Origin: SHLQ01 sp964451305
GTDB lineage: Bacteria > Actinomycetota > Acidimicrobiia > Acidimicrobiales > SHLQ01
Length of the DNA stretch: 64,000 nucleotides
NCBI GenBank assembly: GCA_964451305.1
Contig: CAYVHV010000004.1
Coordinates: 62,001 to 126,000 of the forward strand
Direction of reading: 5' to 3'
Below, piece by piece: positions 8,151 to 16,858 of the stretch; within the stretch, counting starts at the first letter, position 1, and each line of letters opens with the position of its first letter. The translations under genes and the position numbers were made by a program. The notes under the pieces are model-generated. The model searched no databases. It saw only the letters and a program-made list of their open reading frames with translations, and was not told the origin of the DNA.

Positions 8151-9539
8151 ATGACGCTGCGTACGAACTCCATTCGACAACTCGCTGATGTGGTTCGTTC
8201 CGGCGCCCGTACGTTCGCGGAGATCAATGACGAAGCGATCGCGAACCGCAGCGAAGAGCTGGGCGCCTATCGCCATACCGATGATGATCTCGTTCGCGCT
8301 CACGCCGCTGCCGCCGACGATGCCCTGGCTTCTGGAGACGACCACGGTCCCCTGATGGGTATGCCGGTCAGTGTGAAGGATCTCTTTGGCGTTCCCGGGT
8401 TTCCAGTCCATGCGGGTTCGCCGATGGCGCTTCCAGCGGAGTTCTCCGAAGCCGGCCCGGTCGTTGCCTCACTCGAGGCACGGTCTGCGGTGATTACCGG
8501 AAAGACTCACACCGTCGAGTTCGCGTTCGGTGGGCTCGGCACAAACCCGCATCTCCCGACGCCCAAAAACCCGTGGGATCCTGAGCACCATCGCGTCCCC
8601 GGTGGATCGAGTTCTGGAGCCGGGGTGTCACTCTGTGAGGGTTCGGCGGTCGTCGCGCTCGGGACCGATACCGCCGGCAGCGTTCGGATACCTGCCGCCA
8701 TGACGGGAAAAGTTGGGCTTAAGACGACGGCGCGCCGCTGGTCGCTCGATGGCATCGTCCCGTTGTCTCCCACGCTCGATACTGCAGGCGTCCTCGCCAA
8801 CACCGTCGATGATCTCATGGTGGCCTTCGCCGCGATCGATCCAACGTGTGGAGACCTCGAGACATCGATGGCCAACGTTGCTACATCGGATCTCACCCTC
8901 GGCCGCTGCGACCGATTGTTCTTCGACGACCTCTCCCCGGGCGTTGGCGAGGCCGTCGAGGAAGCGCTCAGCGAGCTGACTGGGGTTGGAGCATCCATGC
9001 GCCAACTCGACATTCCAGAGGTCGAACCGACCTATGAACTCTTCAAAGCTGGCGGACCGGTGAGCATCGAGTTTCATCGCTTCATCTCGACTCGCTTGCC
9101 CGAGTGGTTGGAGACCCTCGACCCGAATGTTCGGGCACGTGTGGGCGACGCCGCGACGCTTTCAGACGAGGAGTATCAGCACCGGTTGACCAACATGGCC
9201 ACATGGGGTGCCGCTGTCGATCAACGGTTGAGTACTGTCGATGTGCTCGTTGCGCCGACCGTCGCGAACACTCCTCCGACCATCGACGAGGTCGCTACTC
9301 CCGAGACCTACGGGCCGCAGAACCTGCTCGCGCTGAGGAACACATCGATGGCGAATTACCTCGGCTTGTGCGCAATCACGCTGCCTGTTGGAGTCGATGC
9401 TGCTGGAATGCCGGTCGGCCTCATGCTGATGGCCCGCGGTGGTGACGACGAACGATTGCTCGCCATTGCCCGTCGAGTAGAGCACGTGCTCGGCAGCGGT
9501 CACGACAGGCTGGGAACTCCGCCGCGAACCGGGGCGTGA
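8151..9539 (+). CDS. Amidase signature family enzyme
   Basis: 462 residues, the usual family length. The Ser-cisSer-Lys triad is readable: lysine in MPVSVKDLFG (K76), the glycine/serine loop VPGGSSSGAG (about 149-157) and the nucleophile serine in GTDTAGSVRIPA (S177). The family hydrolyses amides (GatA, allophanate hydrolase, aryl and fatty acid amides). No gatB or gatC is nearby, so it is probably a stand-alone catabolic amidase rather than part of the tRNA amidotransferase. The next gene begins 21 bases downstream on the same strand. Confidence 0.9.
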   Translation: MTLRTNSIRQLADVVRSGARTFAEINDEAIANRSEELGAYRHTDDDLVRAHAAAADDALASGDDHGPLMGMPVSVKDLFGVPGFPVHAGSPMALPAEFSEAGPVVASLEARSAVITGKTHTVEFAFGGLGTNPHLPTPKNPWDPEHHRVPGGSSSGAGVSLCEGSAVVALGTDTAGSVRIPAAMTGKVGLKTTARRWSLDGIVPLSPTLDTAGVLANTVDDLMVAFAAIDPTCGDLETSMANVATSDLTLGRCDRLFFDDLSPGVGEAVEEALSELTGVGASMRQLDIPEVEPTYELFKAGGPVSIEFHRFISTRLPEWLETLDPNVRARVGDAATLSDEEYQHRLTNMATWGAAVDQRLSTVDVLVAPTVANTPPTIDEVATPETYGPQNLLALRNTSMANYLGLCAITLPVGVDAAGMPVGLMLMARGGDDERLLAIARRVEHVLGSGHDRLGTPPRTGA

Positions 9540-9560
9540 CGACGCCCCTAGTCTGAAGGG

Positions 9561-10664
9561 GTGAACATGCATCCCGAAACTTGGCTCATCTCACAAGGTC
9601 GACCAACCGAAGCTGGTCAACCCTTGAACGTGCCACCGATGCTGGCGTCGAACTTCCGGCTGCCCGGCGACCGCTACTACAACCGCGTGGAGGGAACCGA
9701 CACCCAACTCGCCTTTGAGACGTTGATGGGTGGGCTCGACGGTGGCCGCTCGCTCGCGTTCGGCTCCGGCATGGCCGCGGTCGCTGCCGTTCTTGCTCTC
9801 CTGCCGGTCGGAGCAACGATCGTGCTTCCCAACGATCCATACCACGCCACGAACGGGTTGGTCGCCGAGGGAGAACAGCAGGGTCGGTGGACCGTCGAGC
9901 GAATCGATCTGACCGACACCGATGCGTGGATCGAGGCTGCGACGCGCGCCGATCTGTTGTGGATCGAATCGCCAGCCAATCCCTTGCTGACCGTTGCTGA
10001 CCTTCCCAAGATCTGCGCGGCCGAGCGGAGGACAGGATGCCTCATCGCGGTCGACAGCACCTTTGCAACACCCCTGGTGCAAAAGCCGATCGGAATGGGT
10101 GCCGACATCTCGATGCACTCGGCAACAAAGTTCATCGGCGGCCACTCCGATCTCCTCGCTGGCGTCCTCACGGTCGATGACGATGCGCTCTACGACCGAC
10201 TCCACAATGCACGGCTACTCAGCGGCGCCACTATTGGGGCCATGGAAGCCTTCCTCGCGATTCGAGGACTTCGAACCCTGAGCCTTCGCATGGAACGTTC
10301 GATCGCTAACGCCATGGAACTCGCGCAACGACTCGAAGAACACCCGGCTATTGCTCGGGTTCGATACCCCGGTCTCGCGAGCCATGACACCCACGAGGTC
10401 GCCGCAACGTTCATGTGTGGGTTCGGCGCCATGATGAGCTTTGAGGTCGAAGGTGCTGGAGATCGGGCGAGCGCCGTTGCCGAAGGAACATCGATCGTAA
10501 AGAACGCCACGAGTCTCGGAAGTGTCGAGTCGACGTGGGAACGACGGGCGTTGATCGTGGGCCAAGAGCACATGCCGCCAACGCTTATCCGGCTCTCGGT
10601 CGGGTGCGAACACATCGACGATCTGTGGGCAGATATCGCGGGCGCTCTCGACCGTTCCGCCTAA
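9561..10664 (+). CDS. Cystathionine gamma-synthase/lyase family PLP enzyme
   Basis: 367 residues with the Cys/Met-metabolism PLP fold. The cofactor lysine is in SATKFIGGHSD (K190) and the pyridine-nitrogen aspartate in IAVDSTFATP (D165); IESPANP and the C-terminal RLSVGCEHIDDL are family hallmarks. The enzyme could make or cleave cystathionine, or act on homoserine esters or methionine; the sequence alone does not decide. Start GTG at 9561 has GAAGGG just upstream; an in-frame ATG at 9567 is an alternative. It lies in a same-strand run with the amidase and the DUF3445 gene. Confidence 0.88.
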   Translation: MNMHPETWLISQGRPTEAGQPLNVPPMLASNFRLPGDRYYNRVEGTDTQLAFETLMGGLDGGRSLAFGSGMAAVAAVLALLPVGATIVLPNDPYHATNGLVAEGEQQGRWTVERIDLTDTDAWIEAATRADLLWIESPANPLLTVADLPKICAAERRTGCLIAVDSTFATPLVQKPIGMGADISMHSATKFIGGHSDLLAGVLTVDDDALYDRLHNARLLSGATIGAMEAFLAIRGLRTLSLRMERSIANAMELAQRLEEHPAIARVRYPGLASHDTHEVAATFMCGFGAMMSFEVEGAGDRASAVAEGTSIVKNATSLGSVESTWERRALIVGQEHMPPTLIRLSVGCEHIDDLWADIAGALDRSA

Positions 10665-10676
10665 GAGGCTGCCCCG

Positions 10677-11513
10677 ATGGCTGCCGCCGATCCCAACTAC
10701 GACTGGCTTTCCGAGCTACCGATGCCGCCCGGAGACCCGTTCTTGCGGATGGGTACCCGCAGCATTGACGAGGCTGACTGGCTCCTCGTCGATCACGCGA
10801 CCAGTAGCGAGCTCGCGCTCCGAGCGGAACTCATCGAGGCACATCCCGAACACGTACAACTTCTCGCAGGCCACGAGGAGAATCTGGCCGAGGTACTCGA
10901 ACAGGTAGAAGCGTTCCGAGGCGCGCCACTGGAGACCGACCTGAGCGTCGACGGCGAACGTTCCGGCCTTGCAGCCCTCGCCGTCACCATCCCCGAAGAC
11001 ATTTTGTTGATGGTCCGCAACGACGAGCATTGGTATCTCGCCGGGGGAGTGCTGTTGTTTCCTGACCAATGGACGTTGCCCGACAAGATCGGCAAGTCGA
11101 CAGCTCACATTCACGAGCCGACCGATGGTTACCACGAGCTACTCGAATCGACGGTCGACCGGTTCCTCGATCGACTCACCCCCGGCCGCCTCTTTCGTCG
11201 ACGAAACTGGTTTATCCACGACGACGACACCTACTTCCTCAACACACATGTCGATCAGAGGCACCTCACCAATCCCGCCGATGCTGCCACGCTCTGGATT
11301 CGTTCCGAACGCCAGACGCTCCGTCGGCTCAGCCGCACCAACACCATCGTGTTCACGGTCAAGACGCAGTTCACCCCCTTGTCACAGGTCAAGGTGCGTC
11401 CCGCGGTTGCATCGGAACTCGTCGAGTTCTTAGAACATGCAAGTGACCGTTCGCTAGCGAACAAAGATGTTGCGGGTCGAACGAACGCGGTGATCTCCTA
11501 CTTGACCCAGTAG
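10677..11513 (+). CDS. DUF3445 family, haem-dependent oxidative N-demethylase-like protein
   Basis: 278 residues. The blocks TIPEDILLMV, LLFPDQWTLPDKIGKS, IHEPTDGYHE and FFRRRNWFI-like FRRRNWFIHDDD are typical of DUF3445, whose characterised member (HODM) is a haem and flavin enzyme subunit that oxidatively demethylates methylated amines. Accessory subunits are not visible beside it, so the substrate remains open. It starts 12 bases after the PLP enzyme, and its 3' end overlaps the convergent enoyl-CoA hydratase gene by 16 bases. Confidence 0.78.
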   Translation: MAAADPNYDWLSELPMPPGDPFLRMGTRSIDEADWLLVDHATSSELALRAELIEAHPEHVQLLAGHEENLAEVLEQVEAFRGAPLETDLSVDGERSGLAALAVTIPEDILLMVRNDEHWYLAGGVLLFPDQWTLPDKIGKSTAHIHEPTDGYHELLESTVDRFLDRLTPGRLFRRRNWFIHDDDTYFLNTHVDQRHLTNPADAATLWIRSERQTLRRLSRTNTIVFTVKTQFTPLSQVKVRPAVASELVEFLEHASDRSLANKDVAGRTNAVISYLTQ

Positions 11514-12268
11514 GGAGGTCGCTTCTCGATGTAGGCCGCCATACCCTCTGCGGCATCGTCAGAGCCGAACAACTCGGCCGAGCGAGCACTGGCATAGGTG
11601 ATCGCTTCTTCAGGGTCCATGTAGGGAACGGTCTCAAAGAGTTGTTTGGTGGCGGCGAACGCGTCGGGGCTCCCCAGCAACAGGTCAGAAACGACCGCAT
11701 CGACCTCGGCATCGAGCGCCTCCACCGAGTTGACGGCCGTGTTGATCAAGCCCAATCGGACAGCTTCGTTGCCATCGAACAGCGCTCCGCGCAAGAACGC
11801 GGATCGAGCATCGCCGCGACGCATCTTTGGAAGACAGATCGCCGCCATAATCGCTGGGGCAAGACCGAGGCGCACCTCGGTGAATCCAAGTTTGATATCG
11901 GTGAGCGATACTGAAATATCGACCGCCGAAGCGAGCCCGGTTCCGCCGGCCACGGCATGTCCGCCAATGCGGCCAACCCACGGTTTCGGCGACAGCTGTA
12001 TTCGGCGGAAGAGCGCGAGCGAATCGACCGGGCCTGGCTGTCCGCCTGCTGCACGTCGCTCGTCGAGATCAGCGCCAGCGCAAAACACGCGACCGGAGTT
12101 CGTGAGCACCACGACACGAACCTCGGGGTCGGCATCGGCTCGATCCATTGCGGTGACGAGTTCGGCCGTCAAGGCCTGACTCAACACATTGCGCTTCTCG
12201 GCGTCATCGAGGGTGATCGTAAACACCCCGCGCTCGTCTAGCTCGGTCAAGACACACTCATCACCCAT
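11498..12268 (-). CDS. Enoyl-CoA hydratase/isomerase family protein
   Basis: 256 residues with the crotonase fold: FCAGADLDE (first oxyanion-hole segment), then the GGHAVAGGTGLASAVDISV core and FTEVRLGLAPA. The usual first catalytic glutamate of hydratases (in NALGGGCELA-like blocks) reads as a G/T position here, while the second region has FTEVRLG with the glutamate present. Such variation is seen in methylglutaconyl-CoA hydratase-like and other side branches. Likely role is beta-oxidation or branched-chain acyl-CoA breakdown. It ends tail to tail with the DUF3445 gene. Confidence 0.87.
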   Translation of the reverse strand: MGDECVLTELDERGVFTITLDDAEKRNVLSQALTAELVTAMDRADADPEVRVVVLTNSGRVFCAGADLDERRAAGGQPGPVDSLALFRRIQLSPKPWVGRIGGHAVAGGTGLASAVDISVSLTDIKLGFTEVRLGLAPAIMAAICLPKMRRGDARSAFLRGALFDGNEAVRLGLINTAVNSVEALDAEVDAVVSDLLLGSPDAFAATKQLFETVPYMDPEEAITYASARSAELFGSDDAAEGMAAYIEKRPPYWVK

Positions 12269-12314
12269 GGTCGCAACCTAGCTGCATTACCTCCCATCGT
12301 CGTATGATTCGAGA

Positions 12315-12809
12315 ATGCCTGTTCTCCAACGCGCGAGTCTTGAGTTTGTCGATCACGCCGAACTGGTCATCTCCTATGACGTCGACCTTCCCGCCGAGAT
12401 CGAGGAAGTTTGGGCGGTCATCGCCGACAACGATTCGTGGCCCGAGTGGTTTCACAACTGCACCGCCATGACGTCATCGCACAATCCGTGGACCGCACCT
12501 GGTCAAAGCCGGACCATTCATGTGAAACCATTCAAGATCCGCGAGGTCGCGGTGGCGATCGAGGCGCCGCATCTTTGGGCGATGCAGCTATCGAAGACCA
12601 ACCTGCCAATGGCTCGCAGAGCGCTCGAGATGTTGGAGCTCTCCGATACATCGCGTCATGGCGAAGTCCGGACCGAAGTGCGGTGGACCGGGGCGTTCGA
12701 TCTGCCAATGTATTTTCGTCCCGCTGCGTCCATCTTTGAGAATCAGCTGCTCGGCACCTGGGGTCCGAGTCTTGAAAATCTCCTCGACGCCGTAATCGCC
12801 CGTCGCTAA
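12315..12809 (+). CDS. SRPBCC/START-like ligand-binding protein
   Basis: 164 residues. The opening pattern VISYDVDLPAEIEEVWAVIADNDSWPEWF is typical of polyketide-cyclase/dehydrase-type SRPBCC proteins, which form a helix-grip cavity for hydrophobic ligands. A central EVRTEVRWTGAFDLP strand pair and a long C-terminal helix (SLENLLDAVIARR) complete the fold. No signal peptide. It is 10 bases upstream of the DNA ligase gene and probably shares its transcript; ligand and role are unknown. Confidence 0.75.
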   Translation: MPVLQRASLEFVDHAELVISYDVDLPAEIEEVWAVIADNDSWPEWFHNCTAMTSSHNPWTAPGQSRTIHVKPFKIREVAVAIEAPHLWAMQLSKTNLPMARRALEMLELSDTSRHGEVRTEVRWTGAFDLPMYFRPAASIFENQLLGTWGPSLENLLDAVIARR

Positions 12810-12819
12810 GGAATCTGCC

Positions 12820-13824
12820 GTGGGGTCGCTGTCGGGGCGTTCGATCCTGCCGATGAAAGCCGTGCCGGGCGAGCTGCCCGACGCCAATGGTGACTGGGGG
12901 TACGAGATCAAATGGGACGGGATGCGGATCCTTGCGTACCTCGACGAAGATGGCGTCCGGCTCGCGAGTTCCAACGACAACGATGCGACCGCTGCGTTCC
13001 CTGAGCTGCAGGCGATGAACGAGCTGCTCGACGGGTTCGATTCGATGATCCTCGATGGCGAGATCGTGGCGATGGGCAAGAATGGGCTGCCGAGCTTCTC
13101 GGCTCTTCAGCATCGGATGCACGTGACCGACCCCTCGACCGCGTTGATCAAAGCGAACGAGACGCCGATCACCTTCGCGATCTTCGATCTGCTGCACGTG
13201 AACGGCCGCGACACATTTCGCCTACCGCTCACTGACCGGCGGACATTGCTGGAAAAGATCGTCGACGCTCCGGGACGTCACTTTCGTCTCACCAACCACA
13301 CGCTCGACGGACCGGGCGAAATGTTGAGAGACATCACGGAGAAAGGGATGGAAGGTCTCATCGCGAAACGCCGCGACGCTCCCTATCGAGAAGGGAAGCG
13401 AGCAAAGAGCTGGATCAAGATCAAGCCGAGGAGCCGCCAAGAGTTCGTCGTTGGAGGCTGGACCGAAGGGCGCGATGGCAACGCTGGTGGCCTCGGGTCG
13501 CTCCTGCTCGGCGTGATGGACGTCGGCGCCGATGGGGTGCAGCGACTCCTGCCGTGTGGAAGCGTTGGTTCTGGCCTCGATGACAACGGCCGTCGATGGT
13601 GGAAAGACGAGCTCACCGCGCATGCTCTCGACGAGTCGCCATTTGGTGCACCGGTCGTTCATCACGGCAGAGAAATGCGATGGGCGGAGCCGATTTACGT
13701 CGTGGAGGTTGGCTTTGGCGAATGGACGAACGACGGTCGTCTTCGTCACCCCGTCTACCTCGGCCGTAGAAACGACAAAGACCCCGCAGAAGTACTCCGC
13801 GAGGTCGAGTTCCGTCAGCCCTGA
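12820..13824 (+). CDS. ATP-dependent DNA ligase (LigC/LigD ligase-domain type)
   Basis: 334 residues: adenylation domain plus OB domain, with no polymerase or nuclease domain. The nucleotidyl lysine is in YEIKWDGMR (K31, motif I). Further motifs are LDGEIVAM (III), FAIFDLL (IIIa), EGLIAKRRDAPY (IV) and SWIKIKPR (V). The family seals nicks with ATP and in actinobacteria takes part in non-homologous end joining or base-excision repair with Ku. No ku gene is in view. The start is GTG with the upstream gene 10 bases away. Confidence 0.92.
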   Translation: MGSLSGRSILPMKAVPGELPDANGDWGYEIKWDGMRILAYLDEDGVRLASSNDNDATAAFPELQAMNELLDGFDSMILDGEIVAMGKNGLPSFSALQHRMHVTDPSTALIKANETPITFAIFDLLHVNGRDTFRLPLTDRRTLLEKIVDAPGRHFRLTNHTLDGPGEMLRDITEKGMEGLIAKRRDAPYREGKRAKSWIKIKPRSRQEFVVGGWTEGRDGNAGGLGSLLLGVMDVGADGVQRLLPCGSVGSGLDDNGRRWWKDELTAHALDESPFGAPVVHHGREMRWAEPIYVVEVGFGEWTNDGRLRHPVYLGRRNDKDPAEVLREVEFRQP

Positions 13825-13866
13825 GGGCTGGTTCGAAACCGGCTGTTCAACTCCGTGTCACCACGG
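13816..13866. terminator. Hairpins between convergent ligase and USP genes
   Basis: Two small hairpins: a 6-bp stem (13816-13821 with 13825-13830) whose 3-base loop is the ligase stop codon, and a 5-bp stem (13853-13857 with 13862-13866). Neither has a clear T-run, so termination is only suggested by position between two convergent genes. Confidence 0.35.
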
Positions 13867-13903
13867 GAACGGCCTTTGTCTATGGGATGGTGTGTCTCAG
13901 GGG

Positions 13904-14323
13904 TTATGCAGTCTTTGCGATGAGCACTGCGCACGGTGCCTTGTGAGCAACGTCCTCGGCTACCGAACCGAGCACACGGCTAATGCCCTGTACATGGCGG
14001 TTGCCAACGAGGATGAGGTCACCGCCGACGAGCTCGGCTTCCTTGATGAGAACCTGAGCTGGGGCGCCCGGCACGACTGCGGTCGTGATCTCGAGGTGGT
14101 TGAACTTCGATGCAATGTTGTTGAGCTGGTCCTGAGCAATCTCAGAATCGCTGAGGTAACGCTTGTCGGTGGACTCGCCGACTGAGTAGATGGTGTCCTT
14201 CTTGCTGCATGCCGAGACGAGATGAAGTGCGGCCCCGGTTGCGGTTGCCAAATCAGCTGCTTGTTCAACAGCGCGGAGTGCACGTTCTGAACCGTCGTAT
14301 CCAGTGATGATCTTCTTGTACAT
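13904..14323 (-). CDS. Universal stress protein (UspA family)
   Basis: 139 residues starting at ATG 14323 (MYKKIITGYDGSE), preferred over an ATG at 14368 because GAAAGG lies just upstream and the fold begins here. The first strand/helix, the long middle helix and LILVGNRHVQGISRVLGSVAED are typical. The ATP-binding G-x2-G-x9-G(S/T) signature is degenerate: the second glycine position is histidine, while the final GS is kept. USP proteins help survival under stress and may bind ATP. Monocistronic, divergent from the nitroreductase gene. Confidence 0.87.
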   Translation of the reverse strand: MYKKIITGYDGSERALRAVEQAADLATATGAALHLVSACSKKDTIYSVGESTDKRYLSDSEIAQDQLNNIASKFNHLEITTAVVPGAPAQVLIKEAELVGGDLILVGNRHVQGISRVLGSVAEDVAHKAPCAVLIAKTA

Positions 14324-14575
14324 GTCTGCCTTTCGGATGCCATCTTGAGGTGAGAGTTGGTTTCGCATCCGTCAAGTAAAAGGGTAGGCACGTCCCTGTC
14401 GGTAATGGTCTACTTGAGGGGCAATAGGGGTCACATTGTGACCGCCGCACACCAATTGTGACGGCAGGCGTACGCTCTCGTCACCATGAGGTTGCGCGCA
14501 GGTAAACAGCGCATTGCGCGACGCCAACCAGCGGTCGATCGGGGTCGATTTTGGTCATTCGGTTAGGGTCGTGAA

Positions 14576-15223
14576 ATGGACTTCGACCTCGAACAGACCG
14601 ACCGCCTGCTGCTCACGACCAAGCAAATCCGAAAGCGGATGGACATGTCGCGTTCAGTGCCGCGAGAGCAAATCCTCGAATGCATCGACATTGCGAGCCG
14701 AGCACCGATGGGCTCGAACGCCGAGCGCAACAAGTGGCTCATCATCGAAGACCCGGATCTAAAGATGCAGATCGCTGAGCTCTACCGGTTGAACGCAGAG
14801 CCATACTTCGAGTTCGGTCGTACGGTCGAGACCGATGCCCGCGGCGATCGCGTGGCGAGCTCAGCGCAGTACCTCTCTGACAACATGCACGAGGTGCCAG
14901 CGATGGTGATCCCATTGCGCCTCGATCGAGTCGAGAACGAGAGCTCAGGACATCAGTCGGGTTGGTATGGCTCGGTGCTACCCGGAGTATGGAGCCTGCA
15001 GTTGGCTCTTCGTGCCCGCGGAATTGGTTCGTGCTGGACAACACTGCATCTTGGGTCAGAGGCCGAGGTCGCTGAGATTCTCGGCATCCCCGAGACGGTC
15101 ACCCAGGTCTGCATGCTCCCGGTTGGCTACTACACCGGCGATAGCTTCTCGGTCACACCACGCCGTCCCGCCGCAGATATCACCTTCATCGACCGCTGGG
15201 GCAACAAAGCCTCCGAGCTCTAG
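14576..15223 (+). CDS. Nitroreductase family FMN oxidoreductase
   Basis: 215 residues. The pattern of the flavin-binding nitroreductase fold is present: RKRMDMSRSVPREQILECIDIASRAPMGSN at the N-terminus (arginines for FMN phosphate), PGVWSLQLALRARGIGSCW in the middle and IPETVTQVCMLPVGY near the end. These enzymes reduce nitro groups, quinones or related electrophiles with NAD(P)H. Single gene, with about 250 bases upstream shared with the divergent USP gene; that stretch shows no clear repeat. Confidence 0.85.
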   Translation: MDFDLEQTDRLLLTTKQIRKRMDMSRSVPREQILECIDIASRAPMGSNAERNKWLIIEDPDLKMQIAELYRLNAEPYFEFGRTVETDARGDRVASSAQYLSDNMHEVPAMVIPLRLDRVENESSGHQSGWYGSVLPGVWSLQLALRARGIGSCWTTLHLGSEAEVAEILGIPETVTQVCMLPVGYYTGDSFSVTPRRPAADITFIDRWGNKASEL

Positions 15224-15241
15224 ACGAGGTCCTCGCCCTGT

Positions 15242-15967
15242 TCAGGGAAGGTGGAGTCCACATTCGGTCTTGCTCGAAGAACTCCAGCGTCCCGACCTGT
15301 CGGTCTCCACAATCGTCGTGGTCGCCGATGCCGCTGACACCGACGATTGAAGCGGTGCTGTGGTGCAGGGTGCGCAACCGATCGAACGGTAGCCGAGAGC
15401 GTCGAGGGGATGTGATGGCAGATCGAACATCGCTCGGTAGGTCTCGATGTTGTCGGTGGTCCAGTGAAGCATCGGGTGGTAACGCTCCGTGTCGACCGGT
15501 CCTGGCATCGTTTCGGAGAACCCGCTCCTCGTCGATGTCTGATCTGCGCGTACACCACTCACCCAGATGTCGAAGTCTTCGAGAAGTTCGTGGAGCGGTT
15601 CGACTTTGTTGACAGCACAGCAACTCGTTTCGCTCGTCACGTACAGACCGGACGACGGCGGCTGTTCGTTGCCGCGAACAATGACGAGATCGAGGTCGAG
15701 GAGTTCGGCGACCTCGTCTCGAAACGAGATCGTCTCAGCGAAGTGATAGCCGGTTTCCAAAAAGGCGACCGGCGTATCGGGCGTCAGCTGGCTGATGATA
15801 TGGAGTAGGGGAATGCTGTGCGTCTGGAATGATGAGCTCACGAGCAGTCGCTTCCGGTCGCGGCGATAGTCCCGGAGCATCGTGTCGATCGTCTCGATGT
15901 GAGAGGAGATCGCTTGCTGCGTGAGGCGCTCTGGGGAGAGGGCGCGCTTTGGGGAGGCTGTCTGCAT
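15242..15967 (-). CDS. cysH: Assimilatory adenylyl-sulfate (APS) reductase, CysH family
   Basis: 241 residues. The PP-loop-like start (LLVSSSFQTHSIPLLHI), the FLETGYHFAET strand and the IWVSGVRADQTSTR block are typical. Two cysteine pairs, C116-C117 and C198-x2-C201, are the ligands of the [4Fe-4S] cluster that marks APS-using enzymes rather than the PAPS-using enterobacterial form. The catalytic tail ECGLH (C236) is present near the end. Reaction: APS plus thiols to sulfite and AMP. It is divergent from the siroheme/sulfite reductase operon, which takes the sulfite on to sulfide. Confidence 0.9.
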   Translation of the reverse strand: MQTASPKRALSPERLTQQAISSHIETIDTMLRDYRRDRKRLLVSSSFQTHSIPLLHIISQLTPDTPVAFLETGYHFAETISFRDEVAELLDLDLVIVRGNEQPPSSGLYVTSETSCCAVNKVEPLHELLEDFDIWVSGVRADQTSTRSGFSETMPGPVDTERYHPMLHWTTDNIETYRAMFDLPSHPLDALGYRSIGCAPCTTAPLQSSVSAASATTTIVETDRSGRWSSSSKTECGLHLP

Positions 15968-16075
15968 GTGATCGAACGATAGAAATGTGGCGGCGCGGCT
16001 TTGCGGTCACGGCCGCAGAATGGCACCGATTATTCGATCCAAAGTCTGTGGGTTCGGCCATCCTGAACAACGGAC

Positions 16076-16108
16076 GTCCGGACAATCGGGCTGGCGGTAT
16101 GTCCGGAC
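16076..16108. promoter_or_regulatory. Paired GTCCGGAC palindromes between the sulfate-assimilation genes
   Basis: The 8-bp palindrome GTCCGGAC occurs at 16076-16083 and again at 16101-16108, centres 25 bases apart, in the roughly 200-base region between divergent cysH (start 15967) and the siroheme synthase gene (start about 16175). Position and pairing suggest a regulator site controlling both directions. No regulator is identified. Confidence 0.35.
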
Positions 16109-16174
16109 CAAAAACTCGAGTGGTTGGCGAGCATGAGCGCAGGCTCTCTCACAACAGGTCACTACGTTCGCTCC

Positions 16175-16858
16175 ATGTCCGAAAGCGTCTTTCCAAACGC
16201 CCGCCCGTATCCGGTGAATCTGCGCCTCGATGGTAAGCCCGTCCTGTGCGTTGGTGCTGGAAACGTCGCGGTGCGCAAGGTTGAGCAGTTGCTCGAATCT
16301 GGAGCGCACGTCACCGCCATTGGACTTCGCGTCAACCCGCTACTCGTGGCGCTCAGCTCGCGCCCGTTCGCCGGCACGCTCACGATCCGGCAACGCGCCT
16401 ACCAGCCGGGCGAGGTCGACAGCTATTCGCTCGTGATCACCTGCACGGACGATGCGGAGATCAACGAGCGCGTCCATGCCGATGGGATGGACGCTGGAGT
16501 GTGGGTGAACTCGGCCGACGATCCGGAGAACTGCGAGTTCACACTGGCTTCGGTCGTCCGCACCGGCGACCTGCAGATCGCAATCTCGACCGAAGGTCGA
16601 TCGCCCGCCTTGGCAATGCACTTGCGTCGACGTTTCGAAAAAGAGTTTGATCGCTCCTGGGCGCAACTCTTGGACCTGCTTTCCGACGTGCGCGATGAGG
16701 CTCGACTCCAGCATGGTACGAGCGAAGTTCACGGCTGGCAGGAGGCGATCGAGAGCGGACTGATCGATCTCGTCGCCGCCGGCGATCACGAGACGGCTCG
16801 TGATCGGTTGAGAACCCATCTCGGTCTCGATCGAGATGTCAGCGAGGTGGCATCGTGA
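16175..16858 (+). CDS. Precorrin-2 dehydrogenase/sirohydrochlorin ferrochelatase (CysG N-terminal type)
   Basis: 227 residues from ATG 16175; upstream starts at 16124 (TTG) or 16133 (ATG) would add a poorly conserved leader. NAD-binding Rossmann motif LCVGAGNVAVRKVEQLLESGA, then VNSADDPENCEFTLASVV and IAISTEGRSPALAMHLRRR, the standard CysG-N/Met8 blocks. It makes siroheme from precorrin-2 by NAD-dependent oxidation and iron insertion. Its stop overlaps the next start (GTGA), so it is translated together with the SUMT gene. Siroheme is the cofactor of the reductase encoded third in this operon. Confidence 0.9.
   Translation: MSESVFPNARPYPVNLRLDGKPVLCVGAGNVAVRKVEQLLESGAHVTAIGLRVNPLLVALSSRPFAGTLTIRQRAYQPGEVDSYSLVITCTDDAEINERVHADGMDAGVWVNSADDPENCEFTLASVVRTGDLQIAISTEGRSPALAMHLRRRFEKEFDRSWAQLLDLLSDVRDEARLQHGTSEVHGWQEAIESGLIDLVAAGDHETARDRLRTHLGLDRDVSEVAS

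Noticed and set aside
13828..13845. Sequence resembling a tRNA T-arm (GGTTCGAAACC)
   Set aside because: No matching acceptor stem, D-arm or anticodon arm at the expected distance on either strand.
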